NCBI GenBank assembly: GCA_022813625.1
Contig: JAKLMB010000043.1
Span: forward strand, 1-64,000
From: Aaosphaeria pasadenensis
Taxonomy: Eukaryota > Ascomycota > Dothideomycetes > Pleosporales
Direction of reading: 5' to 3'
DNA: 64,000 nt
Part shown: positions 42,446 through 53,783 of the stretch, piece after piece
How positions within the stretch are numbered: position 1 is the first letter of the stretch
How the letters are laid out: each line of letters opens with the position of its first letter
Made by a program: the position numbers and the translations under genes
Notes under the pieces: model-generated
The model's input: only the letters and a program-made list of their open reading frames with translations
Told to the model about the DNA's origin: nothing
Database searches by the model: none

Positions 42446-45400
42446 GAGGTGAGGTGGTAGAAAGAGGGAAGAAGAAGGAGAATTGAAGAGAACGGGAGAG
42501 TATGTTAGTCACAAGAATAGAGAGGGAGAGACGAGAAGAGAGGCAAGAGGTAAGGGAATGAATGGAGGGGTCGTTGTAGTTACTGTGTAGGCCAGTTAGG
42601 TAGTCACGTAGTGTAGTGTAGTGTAGTCAGGTATTAGTTAGGTGGGAAGGAACGTACTAGGGGAGAAGGTGGTGGAACGGGCTGGGCTGCAGTGCAGGTT
42701 GCAGCTGGTGCAGGCGTGCAGGCGTGCAGCTGTGCAGGAAGGTGGGGTGGAAAAGAACAGGGCAGGGGGGGAAGGTGCGGCCAAAACACTGGAGGAGATG
42801 ATTGATCATTGGCTGAGGAGGATTGGGGGACAAGACAGGCAACAACGGACGGGGCGCTGCACGTCACAATCGGTCGGGCATCAGCAGCAATAACTGCATG
42901 GACAAAACACAAATAGGGTCTGGTCTGTCTGGCCTGCTTCTGGTTCTGGTCTGGTTATGCTGACTATCGAGGAATCAAATCGAAAAAAGGAAATAGAAAA
43001 AGGAAAAAAGAACAAATAAACGACGTAATAGTGAACAGACGTAGATTCCAGACCCTGACTGGTGATGGTAGATGAGGATGCAGTTGCTGAATGCTGATGC
43101 TGATGGAGATGCTCAATGCTCAATAATGCCGATGGGTTGGTTTCACACCGAGAGGAGCCCTGAGTCCTGACCGTAACACCGTAACGTTGGGAAGGCTGAG
43201 GCGGAGGATCCTCCTTTTCGTCTTCTTCCTTTTTCCTTCCTCTGCTTCTTCCCTCGTGTCGACTTGACCAACGAAGGTTGGACAAGTAGTAAAGTAGTGG
43301 AGAGGGGTGGATTAATCGAACGGAAGGAGTAGGAGAGATTCAGTAGTAGAGTGGAGTTAGAGTGGGGTGGAAGGGGCCGAGGAACGATTCGCCCTCCATT
43401 AGGTTTCCGTAGCCTTGATGGGCAAAGACGAGGCGAAAAAGAAGGAGAGGAATAGTTAGGTGTAGGAAAATAGATACATTGGTAGGTAATTAGAATAATT
43501 GCAATAATTACATAGATAGTTACTCGTAGATAGATGTTGTGCAATAGCTATGGGGGGAGAATGAAAATGCTAGTAGAAGCAGTTCACCCGACGCTGGCCG
43601 ATTCTACCTAGGTGCCTCTTAACACTCCAACATATAAACTCATAACTATGTACGGAGTAGTTGGAAAGCATAACATATTTCTACTTAATTTCATATATTG
43701 TCCTTCCCTTTCTCCCTACATTTTTATGCATTGTCTTCTTCAATAATTGAGAACCTACCTAAAGGACGGTGTAATATTACAGCACATGAAGCGGACAATG
43801 ATGGGCAGTGGATAGTGTGCAGTGTTGGCCAGCGAGAGCGGATGTGGTCTAGCATGGATGGGTCCTGAGTCTCCTGATTGGCTGGAAGACTGTATGCGAG
43901 TATGCGTGGATGCGTTTATGCGTGCGAAAAGAGTGGACAAGTGGGCAAACGGCATTCTGGGATTATTATTTCACCATCTTGCATCCACCATCTGGCATAA
44001 CATTAGCATGGCATCATCTGGCATCATCTAGTCAGACTTCAGCAATTACTTGTAGCTGAGTGCAGTGGGCATCAACAGAACTGAACAGAGCAGAAAGAAT
44101 GGAGGAGTGGCGGCGTGAGATTTTGCCATGTTCACGTCCACCAAGAAATCCATACACCCCACCTATCCACTCTCAGTCCACACTCCGGCCCATTAATCAA
44201 TTGTGCCCGTCCTTTTCGCGCTGTCTGTTTTATCGTTGGGAAGAGTACCGAGGCGACCGTCATTCATCTATGTAGATACATACTGTAGGTACCTACTCGG
44301 CGTCGTTCCATTAATTATTACTCAACAATCGAGAGTTTGGGTATCACCGCGCCCAGCCCAGGCTGAGGGCTGGTTGGACACGAACGTGCGTGCGCCTGGG
44401 GAAGAGAAGCGTATCGCGGTCATGGTATCAGGTCCGGTCCGCACAGCACGGCCGTATGGTTTGCTTTTCTAGTGGACGGGATGCAATAATTAGTGGGGAT
44501 ATAAGTGAAAAAACAATAGAGGCCAGAGTCGAGAGGTGATGACGATGACGATAGGGTAGGAAGAGAAGGCTGCCCGGTCAGGTTGTCGTCAGGCTGTCAG
44601 GCTGGCACAAATGTCCCAGGAAGGCCACCTAGGTTAGGTCTGTGTATACGTGTAAAGATTTAAGCGTAGGCCAGGTAGTAAGGTGTACTTTAGTCATTAC
44701 TACATTACTGTATTAAGTTATGTGTAGACTGTAGTACTCCGTAGATACTGCAAGAGTGTGCGTGCGCGTGTGCGTGTGCGGTGTTCCAGTGGCGTTGGGC
44801 ATCAATGCAAAGGAAGAAAAAAACCATCGCCAGTCAGTCTTATTCTTACACAGTTCAAGGTACAAGACGGCTAAGGTACGAGGATGGTCTACAACTACCT
44901 AGGTAACTAACTGCCTCAAGCCTCACTCAACTACGTCGTACCAACACTAAAACAGTACGGATGCCCAGTGTCCAGCAGCCTCGACTTGCCCTGTCCATGT
45001 CCTGGTCTTCTGTCCATTATTATCATCATCGTTCTATGGCCCATGTCTACCCAACTCATACCCGCTAACCACTCCAGTACTCCGGACACTAGGCGAGACG
45101 GCAAAGTCTATCAAGACCGAGAGCCGTACACGGTACTGTATGTACCACTACGTCTCGTCGCCTCTCATCTTCTGGATACCGTGAACGAATATCTATTCCC
45201 TTCCCGTCCATGGTGGAGAAATCACGACTCAGAAAACCACTCAGCGTCTCGGGAATAAATAATATTATTTTTAATAGATAATATTGAGCGAAAAAACAAA
45301 ATAATCGCAGACCGTCTTCGCGTCCAGGGTTCAAGCCACATACGCCACGGCCTCCTACATCATCTATCGGCCTTTGACGACGAATCCTCCAGAACCTCAC

Positions 45401-45724
45401 GCGAATGATACTTCGTCATCTTTCCCGACCGATGCTCATACAATATAATAATAAGCAGACTGCAATACCCATCATCCTTGTCAACCCATCCCTCGGGTCA
45501 TACCTGATATGAGCGTTTGAGGTATCACCAGGAACTCACCCACCTCTCTACTGCGTAAACAGTTGTATCTAGCAACCAGTAACTACTGTTGGTCATGTGT
45601 CACAATTGTGAACCCCTTCCAAGATGTCACCATCCCCAGCATTCCCATCCCCACTTGTGACTTTCCATCGCACGACCGCAAACCATATCGATGCGTTCTC
45701 TCTCAACTGGCAACCTGCCCATGT

Positions 45725-45762
45725 ATGTACACAGTATGTACACAGTATGTACACAGTAGATG
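45725..45762. repeat. Three copies of an 11-base TGTACACAGTA unit
   Basis: The unit contains the palindrome TGTACA and repeats with an 11-base period. No gene lies nearby. Confidence 0.8.
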
Positions 45763-48700
45763 TACCTATGATACATTGATACCTCGGCCATGTTGAACTT
45801 CTCCTCTCCCTGTTCCTCACACCGATTCCCGGGTTCGCAAGCGCCCGTCATGCACGTCCGCGGAGCATTTTGGCGATGCCGGGAACGCCCTTCCATCACT
45901 ACACGCAGTCACGCACCCTCATCCTCCTCACTCTCACTCTTGGGCACAACTGCATGCTGCCCGTCCGAGATCGATCCCCAGGAGAGCGTCCTTTCGGACA
46001 TGCCAGGTCGCTATAAGAGAAGGAATAGTAGCACTCCACTATTGGGCTGAGAAAAATCCCGCCGCTTCGCATGAGCAAGCTCCATCCTCGAAGCTTCTGC
46101 AACCACTATTTGTCTTCGAATATCTGTCCATTCAATGGATACACTACGGATGCCATCCTTACCTCCTCACCCATCACATCGCATCGCATCCTCTGCATCA
46201 TCGCCCATCACCATCGCCCATCGATCATGGCACCTCTTCCGCCGCACAGCGTGGCTGTCGCCAATTAGTCGGGCTCCGCAATGACACTGCGTGCTCTATA
46301 TTCCCCCCGCTCAGTCGCAGCGTATCACGGGAAACCTCAGCTGGCCATAGACGGCCCTTTGTCAGGCACCACTGAGATACGACACGTGCGATTGTGATAC
46401 AAGGACGCAACTAGCCGTCTCGATGCTGCACCAAACTGTGCGAAGCTGTATTTCACACTGCATGTCGTGCAACCAGTCCAGGAAACAATTGACACAGACG
46501 GGGCGACGCACAACGTTCGTCGTAACCGACCACGTCCAAACAGAGTCCAGGACCGATATATCTCGCCTGCACCACCTCCCCGTTACCTTCGTCTGGCTAC
46601 ACATGCAGTCCATATTAGTCTGACCTATGTCCCTTTTCGCTTCCCATCAAAAAGTTTGTCCCTCTGAGGCCACTGTTGTTTCTGCTGATGCTGCAGCATG
46701 CATGCTGGCGGTGTCCTCATCCTCCGTCCCGGAGAGCATCAACCACGCAACCCATCTTTCGCTACGAGCGGTGGAAAAACCCGTCCACTCTGAGGCTCCA
46801 GACCTCGTACGCACACTAGAAATAATTTCATGGCGTCTTGATTAATCGAAGCATAGGTAAGATGAGAGTCGGAGTGATCGAGTGGGAGATGAGCCTCACC
46901 GCCTCTAGACGGGCAGTAAGGTATCATTTTGGGCCTTCATCCCATCGCTTGGCCGAAGGATGCCCGACTGCGCTTTTCCCAACCCTGCAGTCAACAAATA
47001 ACGTCGGGAAAAAAGAGAGGGCTTCTCGAACACGACGCTCGCTACGGGATCCATGGGATGCTTCCCGCAGATGCTCGTCGTCGTCGTCGTCGTCTCAAGA
47101 GAGGCTATCCCCGATCTGGCGACCTACTTCTTTTCCAATAATGGTTCATTCGCCTCAGCAGCCATGCAGTAAAACAACATGGAAGTATGGGGGAAATTGA
47201 ACATGCTATTTCGAACTTTATTGAAACCTAACCTAACTTTCGTACAACCACAAAGCCATTTGTCTCCAAGTAATCGTCGATAGCTAAAAAGGCCGCGGGG
47301 ACATGCCTGCACTGTAACGATATGTCGTGTTTTACAACAGGGACATCGGCGCGACCAATATGTCGATCATCAGGCCACACATACATACCCTCACAACTCG
47401 AAGAAAGAAACCCGCAAACTCTTTTTTTGGGTGGACATTCCACTAGAAACAGAGAGAAAGAGTCTTGACTCTTGAATCTCTTGACATGACATTCATTTCC
47501 ACGAGGGCAAACGGTATCTCGTTTAGGCCACCCTCCCCGTACTAACATGCCTCTCAGGCCTCACTCAATCCCGCCGTTCGGCATCCTCCTCTGCGCCGAA
47601 GCTCTGCCGCAGTGTATCCGCCGTCACTGAATCGCGACGCCTGATCCTCACCTCACACGCATCGGATGCAGTCTTCCCCATACATTGGGTCACCCACAAA
47701 CACCAAACACCGTGACCGACGGACATGCCGTCCCGGACGTTGCTGTAAAACCCAACCAAACATGACGCACGTTAACGGACCGAACCGCACCTAATCGGTC
47801 CTTCCTGATCCCAAGTAATCCAGTCCTGTGCCCTGGCAAGGACAATCGTCATCTTCTTTCTCAGCCGGGACTGTGTCCTAGAATACACGGTTCGATATCC
47901 GCATTGAGTTAACTTTTCATTTCTTTCTCTCTCTCCCTCCCAGCATTGACAGAAATGCCCCTGCCCCCGGGATTCCCGTGGGCTGCTTTCCCGCGTTGGG
48001 CTGCTCCACCTTCTTGCTTACGCAGTGCGTCGTCGATCAGTGAAATGTAGGTCTCGCGGCGTCCCTTCAATTTCGTCCAGATGCTTCGTGCTCATCGAGG
48101 TTGGGACTGTGTAGGGAGCGGAGGTACGGCGTGGGTTTTCATGATTGCGACGACGTTGGCGGGTGTTTGGACGATTGATGACTTGCGAGTTACGGAAGGC
48201 AACGATCCTGTGTTGTGTTTCTTGCAACTACCTTGTAGTTATGGTTAATTGAATATAAAATAATATGAAATGAAAGTTGTGCACTTTTTCTACGTCGATT
48301 CACTTTTATGAGATTCGGATTGTTTTGTAACATATGTTCAAGTACTGCTTTCGTGTAGCATTTGTAGATATGCTGTTGAGTGTTTCATGAAATTGCTAGA
48401 CGTCTGTTGTTGATATTTGGATCGATGACGACATTATTCTTCTCTGCTGAGAACGTTGAACATTGAAAAAAACCATGACAAGATGAAATATGAACAAAAT
48501 CCAATTCCCTATACATGCAATCGCGTTTCAACTATAAACATTTGAAATGTATCTTGAAGTTCGTGGACTCATAGGGACGGGTACCAAAGTAGATTTCTGA
48601 GCCCCCGGTTTTGGTGAGGTGAATGGAAGGGCATGACGCGCAGGCACGGGACCGCGGGTTCTCGCGTTTTCTCGACCTCCCCTCCTACCCCGAATCCTTG

Positions 48701-48784
48701 TCAAACATTCATCTCAAAACATCGATACATTTTGACTTCATATTTTGTTCCCACAAACTACCCGCGACATCCACGACACCCACC

Positions 48785-48861
48785 ATGACATGACCATCCC
48801 ACGATGTCCTCCCCCCAACCACAACCACCACCCTTCTCCGCCTCCTCCCCCCTCTCCCTAA
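48785..48861 (+). promoter_or_regulatory. Two upstream ATGs before the polymerase eta start
   Basis: ATG at 48785 in a CACCATG context opens a two-codon frame (Met-Thr) that stops at 48793. A second ATG at 48790 opens a 23-codon frame that runs past the main start at 48804 in another phase and stops at 48861. Both would have to be bypassed or reinitiated from, unless transcription starts downstream of them. Confidence 0.6.
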
Positions 48862-50990
48862 CCTCCCCCCGCCGCCTCCCCAAATCCCGCTACACCTACA
48901 AACACCTCTCCCAACTCCGCACCTCCAGCGTCACGACCCCCCTCCGCACAATCGCCCACGTCGACCTCGACGCCTTCTACGCGCAATGCGAAACCGTGCG
49001 CCTCGGCCTCCCGCCCACCACCCCCCTCGCCGTCCAGCAATGGCAAGGCCTCATCGCAATCAACTACGCCGCGCGCGCGTTCGGCCTCTCCCGCCACATC
49101 ACCGCCACCGAGGCCCTCAAAGTGTGTCCGGAGCTACACCTCCAGCACGTCGCGACGTGGCGGGAGGGCGACGCGCAGTGGGAGTACCACGACGACGCGG
49201 CGCGCAACATCGCGACGCACAAGGTGAGCTTGGATCCGTACCGTCGGGCGTCGAGGGGGATTCTGAAGTGCATACGTGACGCGCTGCCTGAGGGGGCGCA
49301 GAGGGTGGAGAAGGCGAGTATTGATGAGGTGTTTTTGGATCTGAGTGCGCAGGTGCATGGGGTGCTGATGGAGAGGTTTCCCGAGTTGAGGGGCCCGCCG
49401 CCGTATGATGATTTGAGTGAGTACCTGCCGAAGGTGCCGACGACGGTGTTGGATTGGGGGGAGGATGCGCTGGTGGGGACGGGGAGGGAGGATGGTGAGG
49501 ATGGGGATCCGGATTGGGATGATGTTTGCTTGATGGTTGCGTCGGAGATTGTGAGGGGCGTGAGGAGGAGGGTGAGGGAGGAGTTGGGGTATACGTGCTC
49601 GGGGGGTGTGGCGAGGAATAAGATGTTGGCGAAGTTGGGGTCTGGGTACAAGAAGCCGAATCAGCAGACAGTCATACGGAACAGGGCGGTGGAGCATTTC
49701 TTGGGGGAAATGAAGTTCACGAAGATTAGGATGCTGGGTGGGAAGTTGGGAGACGAGGTCGTGGCTATGTTTGGGACAGACTCAGTCACGGAGTTGTTAA
49801 AGCGGCCTCTCGAGCAATTGAAGAGATTGGGGGACGATACTGGGACGTGGCTATATTCTACTATCAGGGGCGAGGATAACAGCGAAGTAAACCCGAGGAC
49901 ACAAATCAAGAGCATGCTTTCAGCCAAATCCTTCCGACCAGCCATCAATTCGTTTGAGCAAGGTGTGCGCTGGCTGCGTATCTTTGTGGCCGATATATAC
50001 TCGCGATGCGTGGAAGAAGGCGTGTTGGAGAACAGACGGAGGCCAAAGACGCTCAATCTGCACCACCGGCAAGGGGCACAGACGAGGAGCCGGCAGGGTC
50101 CCATTCCACAAGGCAAACCTTTCACAGAGGAATTGCTGTTCGATATCGCAAAGAATCTTTTGGCACAGGTAGTCGTGGACGGGCGGGCTTGGCCATGCGC
50201 AAACTTGTCACTGAGCGCTGGCGGTTTCGAGGATGGAGTCACAAATACCAAAGGGATAGGAAGCTTCCTCGTCAGAGGCGCAGAAGCGAAAGCAATGTTC
50301 TCAGCGGCACGTCCCGCGTCAGACTCGGGCCCTGCGCCCCCTCCAGCAAAGAGGAGGAAGAAAGGCAACATAGCGAATTTCTTTGGTCCACGAGATGAGA
50401 AGAAACGGGATTTTGACGCCGCTCGAGCGGTGCTGAAGGCTCACCGCGAGTCGACAAGAGGGAGCAGTGATTCTGAAGACGATCATGTGCCAGAAGAAAG
50501 CGATGATTTTGAAGCATTCCAAACTGGCGACGTTGACTCTCCTTTCGAACGTCCATCGACGCCTGATCGTCAAGACAGTGCGGACTCATTGTATGGAGGT
50601 GGTACTCCTCCCTCGGCCCAGATTCCAAATCGTTCAAGACAGCAGGGTGAAGAAGAGGTTGGAACAGAGCACATGCCGTCAGAGAATCACGCGCCCCGCC
50701 AACCGACCATAGACAAGTTCTTCTGTTCCCGATGCAATGCTCACTTGCCGACGGCCGAACTGGCAGAACATGAGGACTTCCATTTCGCCATGGATCTTTC
50801 CAAAGAGATGCGCCAGGAGCAACGGAACCAATCGAACCTACTGATCGCTGGTCGCAAGTCAGGCTCAGATAAGAAGCCAATAAGGGGTAGGGGGCGGCCG
50901 CCAGGAGGTGGCAGCAGTAGTAGTAAAGGCGGTGGTGGTAATAGTAGCGACAAAGGTCAGGCGAAGTTGGCGTTTGGTAGACAAACCTGA
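48804..50990 (+). CDS. DNA polymerase eta (Rad30-type), 728 aa
   Basis: Y-family translesion polymerase that copies past UV-induced pyrimidine dimers in the nucleus. Single exon. Seen: HVDLDAFYAQ (metal-binding Asp54 and the steric-gate region), INYAARAFGL (87-95), KASIDEVFLDL (Asp174, Glu175), an HhH region (LGGKLGDEVVAMFG, 311-324) and a little-finger domain ending about residue 490. The tail has a PCNA-box-like NIANFF (522-527), an acidic stretch, and QPTIDKFF (633-640), a full PIP-box pattern that runs directly into a ubiquitin-binding zinc finger (Cys641, Cys644, His656, His660). A basic Gly/Ser tail follows. The insert at about 196-240 is longer than in many homologues. It converges on the basic zinc-knuckle gene, 57 bases apart. 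Confidence 0.95.
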   Translation: MSSPQPQPPPFSASSPLSLTSPRRLPKSRYTYKHLSQLRTSSVTTPLRTIAHVDLDAFYAQCETVRLGLPPTTPLAVQQWQGLIAINYAARAFGLSRHITATEALKVCPELHLQHVATWREGDAQWEYHDDAARNIATHKVSLDPYRRASRGILKCIRDALPEGAQRVEKASIDEVFLDLSAQVHGVLMERFPELRGPPPYDDLSEYLPKVPTTVLDWGEDALVGTGREDGEDGDPDWDDVCLMVASEIVRGVRRRVREELGYTCSGGVARNKMLAKLGSGYKKPNQQTVIRNRAVEHFLGEMKFTKIRMLGGKLGDEVVAMFGTDSVTELLKRPLEQLKRLGDDTGTWLYSTIRGEDNSEVNPRTQIKSMLSAKSFRPAINSFEQGVRWLRIFVADIYSRCVEEGVLENRRRPKTLNLHHRQGAQTRSRQGPIPQGKPFTEELLFDIAKNLLAQVVVDGRAWPCANLSLSAGGFEDGVTNTKGIGSFLVRGAEAKAMFSAARPASDSGPAPPPAKRRKKGNIANFFGPRDEKKRDFDAARAVLKAHRESTRGSSDSEDDHVPEESDDFEAFQTGDVDSPFERPSTPDRQDSADSLYGGGTPPSAQIPNRSRQQGEEEVGTEHMPSENHAPRQPTIDKFFCSRCNAHLPTAELAEHEDFHFAMDLSKEMRQEQRNQSNLLIAGRKSGSDKKPIRGRGRPPGGGSSSSKGGGGNSSDKGQAKLAFGRQT

Positions 50991-51047
50991 AACATGCCCT
51001 CGATGTATGTTTCATGGCGTGCGATAGACAAAGAACGATCAGTCTCG

Positions 51048-51731
51048 CTAGTCGTCGAATACAATCATGTTTGGCATTTGCTCGTTCTTTGTCTCCCTCC
51101 GCGTGGTCTCTTTATACCACTTCTGCGGGTCTCTCCACGCCCGCGGACACTGCCCTTCCTTCAAGTAATGCCTCTCCTCACAGCGCCAGCACTTCTGTGG
51201 CCTGCGTTTGCCTTTCTTGACAATCGCAGTAGAGACCCGACCCTTCTTCCCCGAAGACCACCCACACGGCGTGATGACATCCTCAAACCACCGCTTCCTA
51301 CCCACTTCCACTTCGTCCCTATTCACCTCCTCTCTCTCCCTCTCCCAAATCTTCTTCACAACCTGCACATCCATCCTCAAAAGCGGCGCAACACAACTCA
51401 GCACTCCACACCACTCCTTAACCCACCACTCAAACTCACCCCATTCCACCGTCTCAACAAGCACCTTCTGCCTCAACTCCGTCGGCAACCCAAGTAAACT
51501 CGCCTTCCGCACCTCCCCCGTCAGCCCAACCTTGTACGCCGGCTCCCGCACCCACGGCATGATTGGCGTGCTCTTCTCCCGCGCCGCGCGATCGCGCCGC
51601 CGCACGCTCTTCTTCAGGCGGCGGATATCCCTCGGTTTGGTGTCAATGCGGCCGAACTGGGCCTTTACGGCTTTTTTGGCTTCGGCGCGGTTGCGACGGT
51701 GGCGAGTATTGGCGCGGCTTTTGGCGCTCAT
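51048..51731 (-). CDS. Basic protein with F-box-like segment and zinc-knuckle-like motif, 227 aa
   Basis: The frame is open to 51860, but only from a TTG; the ATG at 51731 is chosen. The N-terminal 70 residues are strongly basic (a likely nuclear signal: KKSVRRRDRAAR). LLGLPTELRQKVLVETV at about residues 99-115 resembles the start of fungal F-box/2EXR domains. CWRCEERHYLKEGQC (about 179-193) has a C-x2-C-x3-H-x6-C layout close to, but not identical with, a CCHC zinc knuckle. I recognise no named family. The C-terminus reads PNMIVFDD. Nuclear adaptor or RNA-linked roles are speculation. Confidence 0.7.
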   Translation of the reverse strand: MSAKSRANTRHRRNRAEAKKAVKAQFGRIDTKPRDIRRLKKSVRRRDRAAREKSTPIMPWVREPAYKVGLTGEVRKASLLGLPTELRQKVLVETVEWGEFEWWVKEWCGVLSCVAPLLRMDVQVVKKIWEREREEVNRDEVEVGRKRWFEDVITPCGWSSGKKGRVSTAIVKKGKRRPQKCWRCEERHYLKEGQCPRAWRDPQKWYKETTRRETKNEQMPNMIVFDD

Positions 51732-53147
51732 GGTTGGTGAAGCTGAAGTGAACTTGACTTTGCCTTGATGTGGGTTGGGGGCGTGGTCGTGAATCCGGCG
51801 GCGTATGGGGGACTGGGTTGTCCGTTTCTTGTCGTGAAGTGTCTTTCTTTCTTTCTTCAACCAGTGATAGCTCTCCAGGTAAACAGTTAGATTAGGTAGA
51901 CAGATAAGGTTGGTTATGAGGCTTCAGCGGCGCAACTCCGTTGTTGAGGCGAGTGAAGGCGCAACTTTCGCACCGTGTTACTTGGCATCTTGGGAGGATC
52001 CAAATTGCTTGTTAGTTGAGACATACCTTTTCTTTCATTTCGATACGGATACGTTCTTCTTTCTTCTCAAAGTCGATGGTTTGTGGTGATGAGGGTGTGT
52101 TTGTTCTAGAAAGAAAGAAGGGCCACGCATCTTTGATGGATGGTTCCTGCGATGACCCGATTAGGAAATCGAAAGCACGGACTAGGCGATTGGTTTTGGA
52201 ACGCTATGCCTGAATTGGAGTAGCGGGGATTTTCGTGGTGACAGGTCAAACATTGCGCACAACTATGGACGGCTGGAATAATGGGCAAGACGGAGGATTT
52301 CGTGGAGCGAAGAGCGCGTCAAAGGGAAAGGACAGGCATGGAGAGAATTACCTGCGCGACGTTGGTTGTGCGCTCATCTCCATGCGCTCCTGTCGCTCAT
52401 AATCAATGTCGTGAAAGGAAATTAAGATTTATCTTCTCAAGTACGAATTAGATTTCGCGCTTTTGTAGATCGGCAACAAAGATTTTTGTAATACTGTTCT
52501 AATGCACGGCGATCGACCGGGAAGACGGATGGTTGTGCAGTTGTGTAGTGAAGATCCCGGGCCTAAATCCAACGACAAGGCTATTGTTACTGAGCATTGG
52601 TGAAACCGCTACTATCGGCAATGGAAAACATCATCGGTGTTGGTTGGGTAAAAAGCGCCGTAGACAATCCATTAAGCGCTCTCGGGGTTCTTCTCGAAAT
52701 ACCTTTCTTGGGTTTTGTGTTTCATGTGTCCTGGCGGTTAATGTTGTGTAAAAAATATGCTGAAGGAAGATTGAGGGTTTGACTAAAAAGTGAGACATGC
52801 ATATTGTGGAGATTGCGAAAAAAAATCCGCCCCGAAGGATCATCAGACCATATTGAGATCTCACAAAACAAATTTCACGAATGCACGAAGAGAATGTAAG
52901 CTGAGAAGATGGATAAAATGATTGTTCCAAATGAGTGACTTTTTCATTTTCGAAATGAATGTTGACAAAGGAAACTCCTATTGAGCCTTTGTGTTGGTTT
53001 GTCGCATCAGGCGCTGCAGGCTCTGAAGCGGGTATAGATATATATATACAAAGAAGCATTGAATCATAAAAGGCTTTCTATAAACAAGTTCGTAAAGACG
53101 GTCGTAAAGATTGGTAGCACAATGGCCATAAATGATGGACGAAGAAG
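51732..53147. other. Intergenic, no supported gene
   Basis: Promoter of the basic zinc-knuckle gene and 3' side of the secreted-protein gene. No open frame with coding character. Confidence 0.55.
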
Positions 53148-53783
53148 TTACTGAGCGGCGCTGAGCTTGCCAGTGCCGTAGTTGATGTCCTCGACGGTCA
53201 TGCCGGAGAGAGGGTTCTGAGCACCCAACATGTGAGGGCAAGAAGGCTGGTTGCTGACGTTGAGATCGAGCTCGCAGACCTCGTTGAATCCCAAAGTGCA
53301 AGCAGAGTTCTGGATGTTGTAGAGAGCAGAGTTCTTGCCAACCCAGGAGTCGGCGCCGCAGCCAACGTAGAAGCCGATGGAGTTGGCAGCCATCAAGGGA
53401 AGCTTGCCATCGGGAGTCTTGATGAGATCGGCGCAGTCGCTCATGTCGGCAGGGGTAACCTCAGCAGGGATACCGCCGCCCATGGTAGGGTTCGAGGTGG
53501 CAGACTCGCCAGAGTTGAGCATGTTCCAGGCATCATAAGAGATGTCGTGAGCACCACCAGACTGATCGATCTGGAGGAGGAAGAGCTCAGCCTTATCGGT
53601 CTTGACCTTGATGCAAAGGCTGTCGCAGCTGGGAAAGCTGGGGAAGTAGGCGACACGGTTGGTGTCGATGTGGCAGCCCAAGACTCCGACAGAGGAAGAG
53701 AACTTGTCGTGGGGAGTGATGGAGACGCCAGTGGCAGCGGCAACAGAGGCCAAGATAAGAGCGGTGGCGATGGAAGAGAACAT
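53148..53783 (-). CDS. Secreted Cys-rich protein, 211 aa
   Basis: Signal peptide MFSSIATALILASVAAATG, then a compact domain with VGVLGCHIDTNRVAYFPSFP, CDSLCIKV, LLQIDQSGGAHDISYDAWN, LPLMAANSIGFYVGC, ALYNIQNSACTLGFNEVCELD and NQPSCPHMLG. I recall this pattern from an abundant family of fungal secreted proteins annotated as hypothetical; the IDQSGGAHDISYDAWN segment is reminiscent of double-psi beta-barrel proteins, but I cannot confirm it. There are nine Cys after the signal peptide. Codon choice is strongly biased to C/G-ending preferred codons, suggesting high expression. No membrane segment or GPI signal. It may act at the wall surface or during host/substrate contact; no activity can be assigned. 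Confidence 0.85.
   Translation of the reverse strand: MFSSIATALILASVAAATGVSITPHDKFSSSVGVLGCHIDTNRVAYFPSFPSCDSLCIKVKTDKAELFLLQIDQSGGAHDISYDAWNMLNSGESATSNPTMGGGIPAEVTPADMSDCADLIKTPDGKLPLMAANSIGFYVGCGADSWVGKNSALYNIQNSACTLGFNEVCELDLNVSNQPSCPHMLGAQNPLSGMTVEDINYGTGKLSAAQ

Larger units (their letters stand above)
41173..48784. other. 7.6 kb gene-free stretch with microsatellites
   Basis: No coding region I can defend. Visible structure: GTAT repeats near 41949-41968, the pentanucleotide tract at 42395-42445, purine-rich plus-strand DNA from 41200 to about 42550, three copies of a TACACAG-type unit at about 45725-45760, and a CGT run near 47078-47096. A 106-codon minus frame (47228-47548) with seven Cys is the best coding candidate but lacks support. 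The left part is probably the leader/promoter of the RfeG-like gene. Confidence 0.5.

Noticed and set aside
45330..45360. T-loop-like GGGTTCAAGCC suggesting a tRNA
   Set aside because: No matching acceptor, D or anticodon stems could be drawn around it.
47228..47548. 106-codon minus-strand frame with several Cys
   Set aside because: ATG start and even composition, but no signal peptide, domain, splice partner or neighbour support; kept only as a weak candidate.
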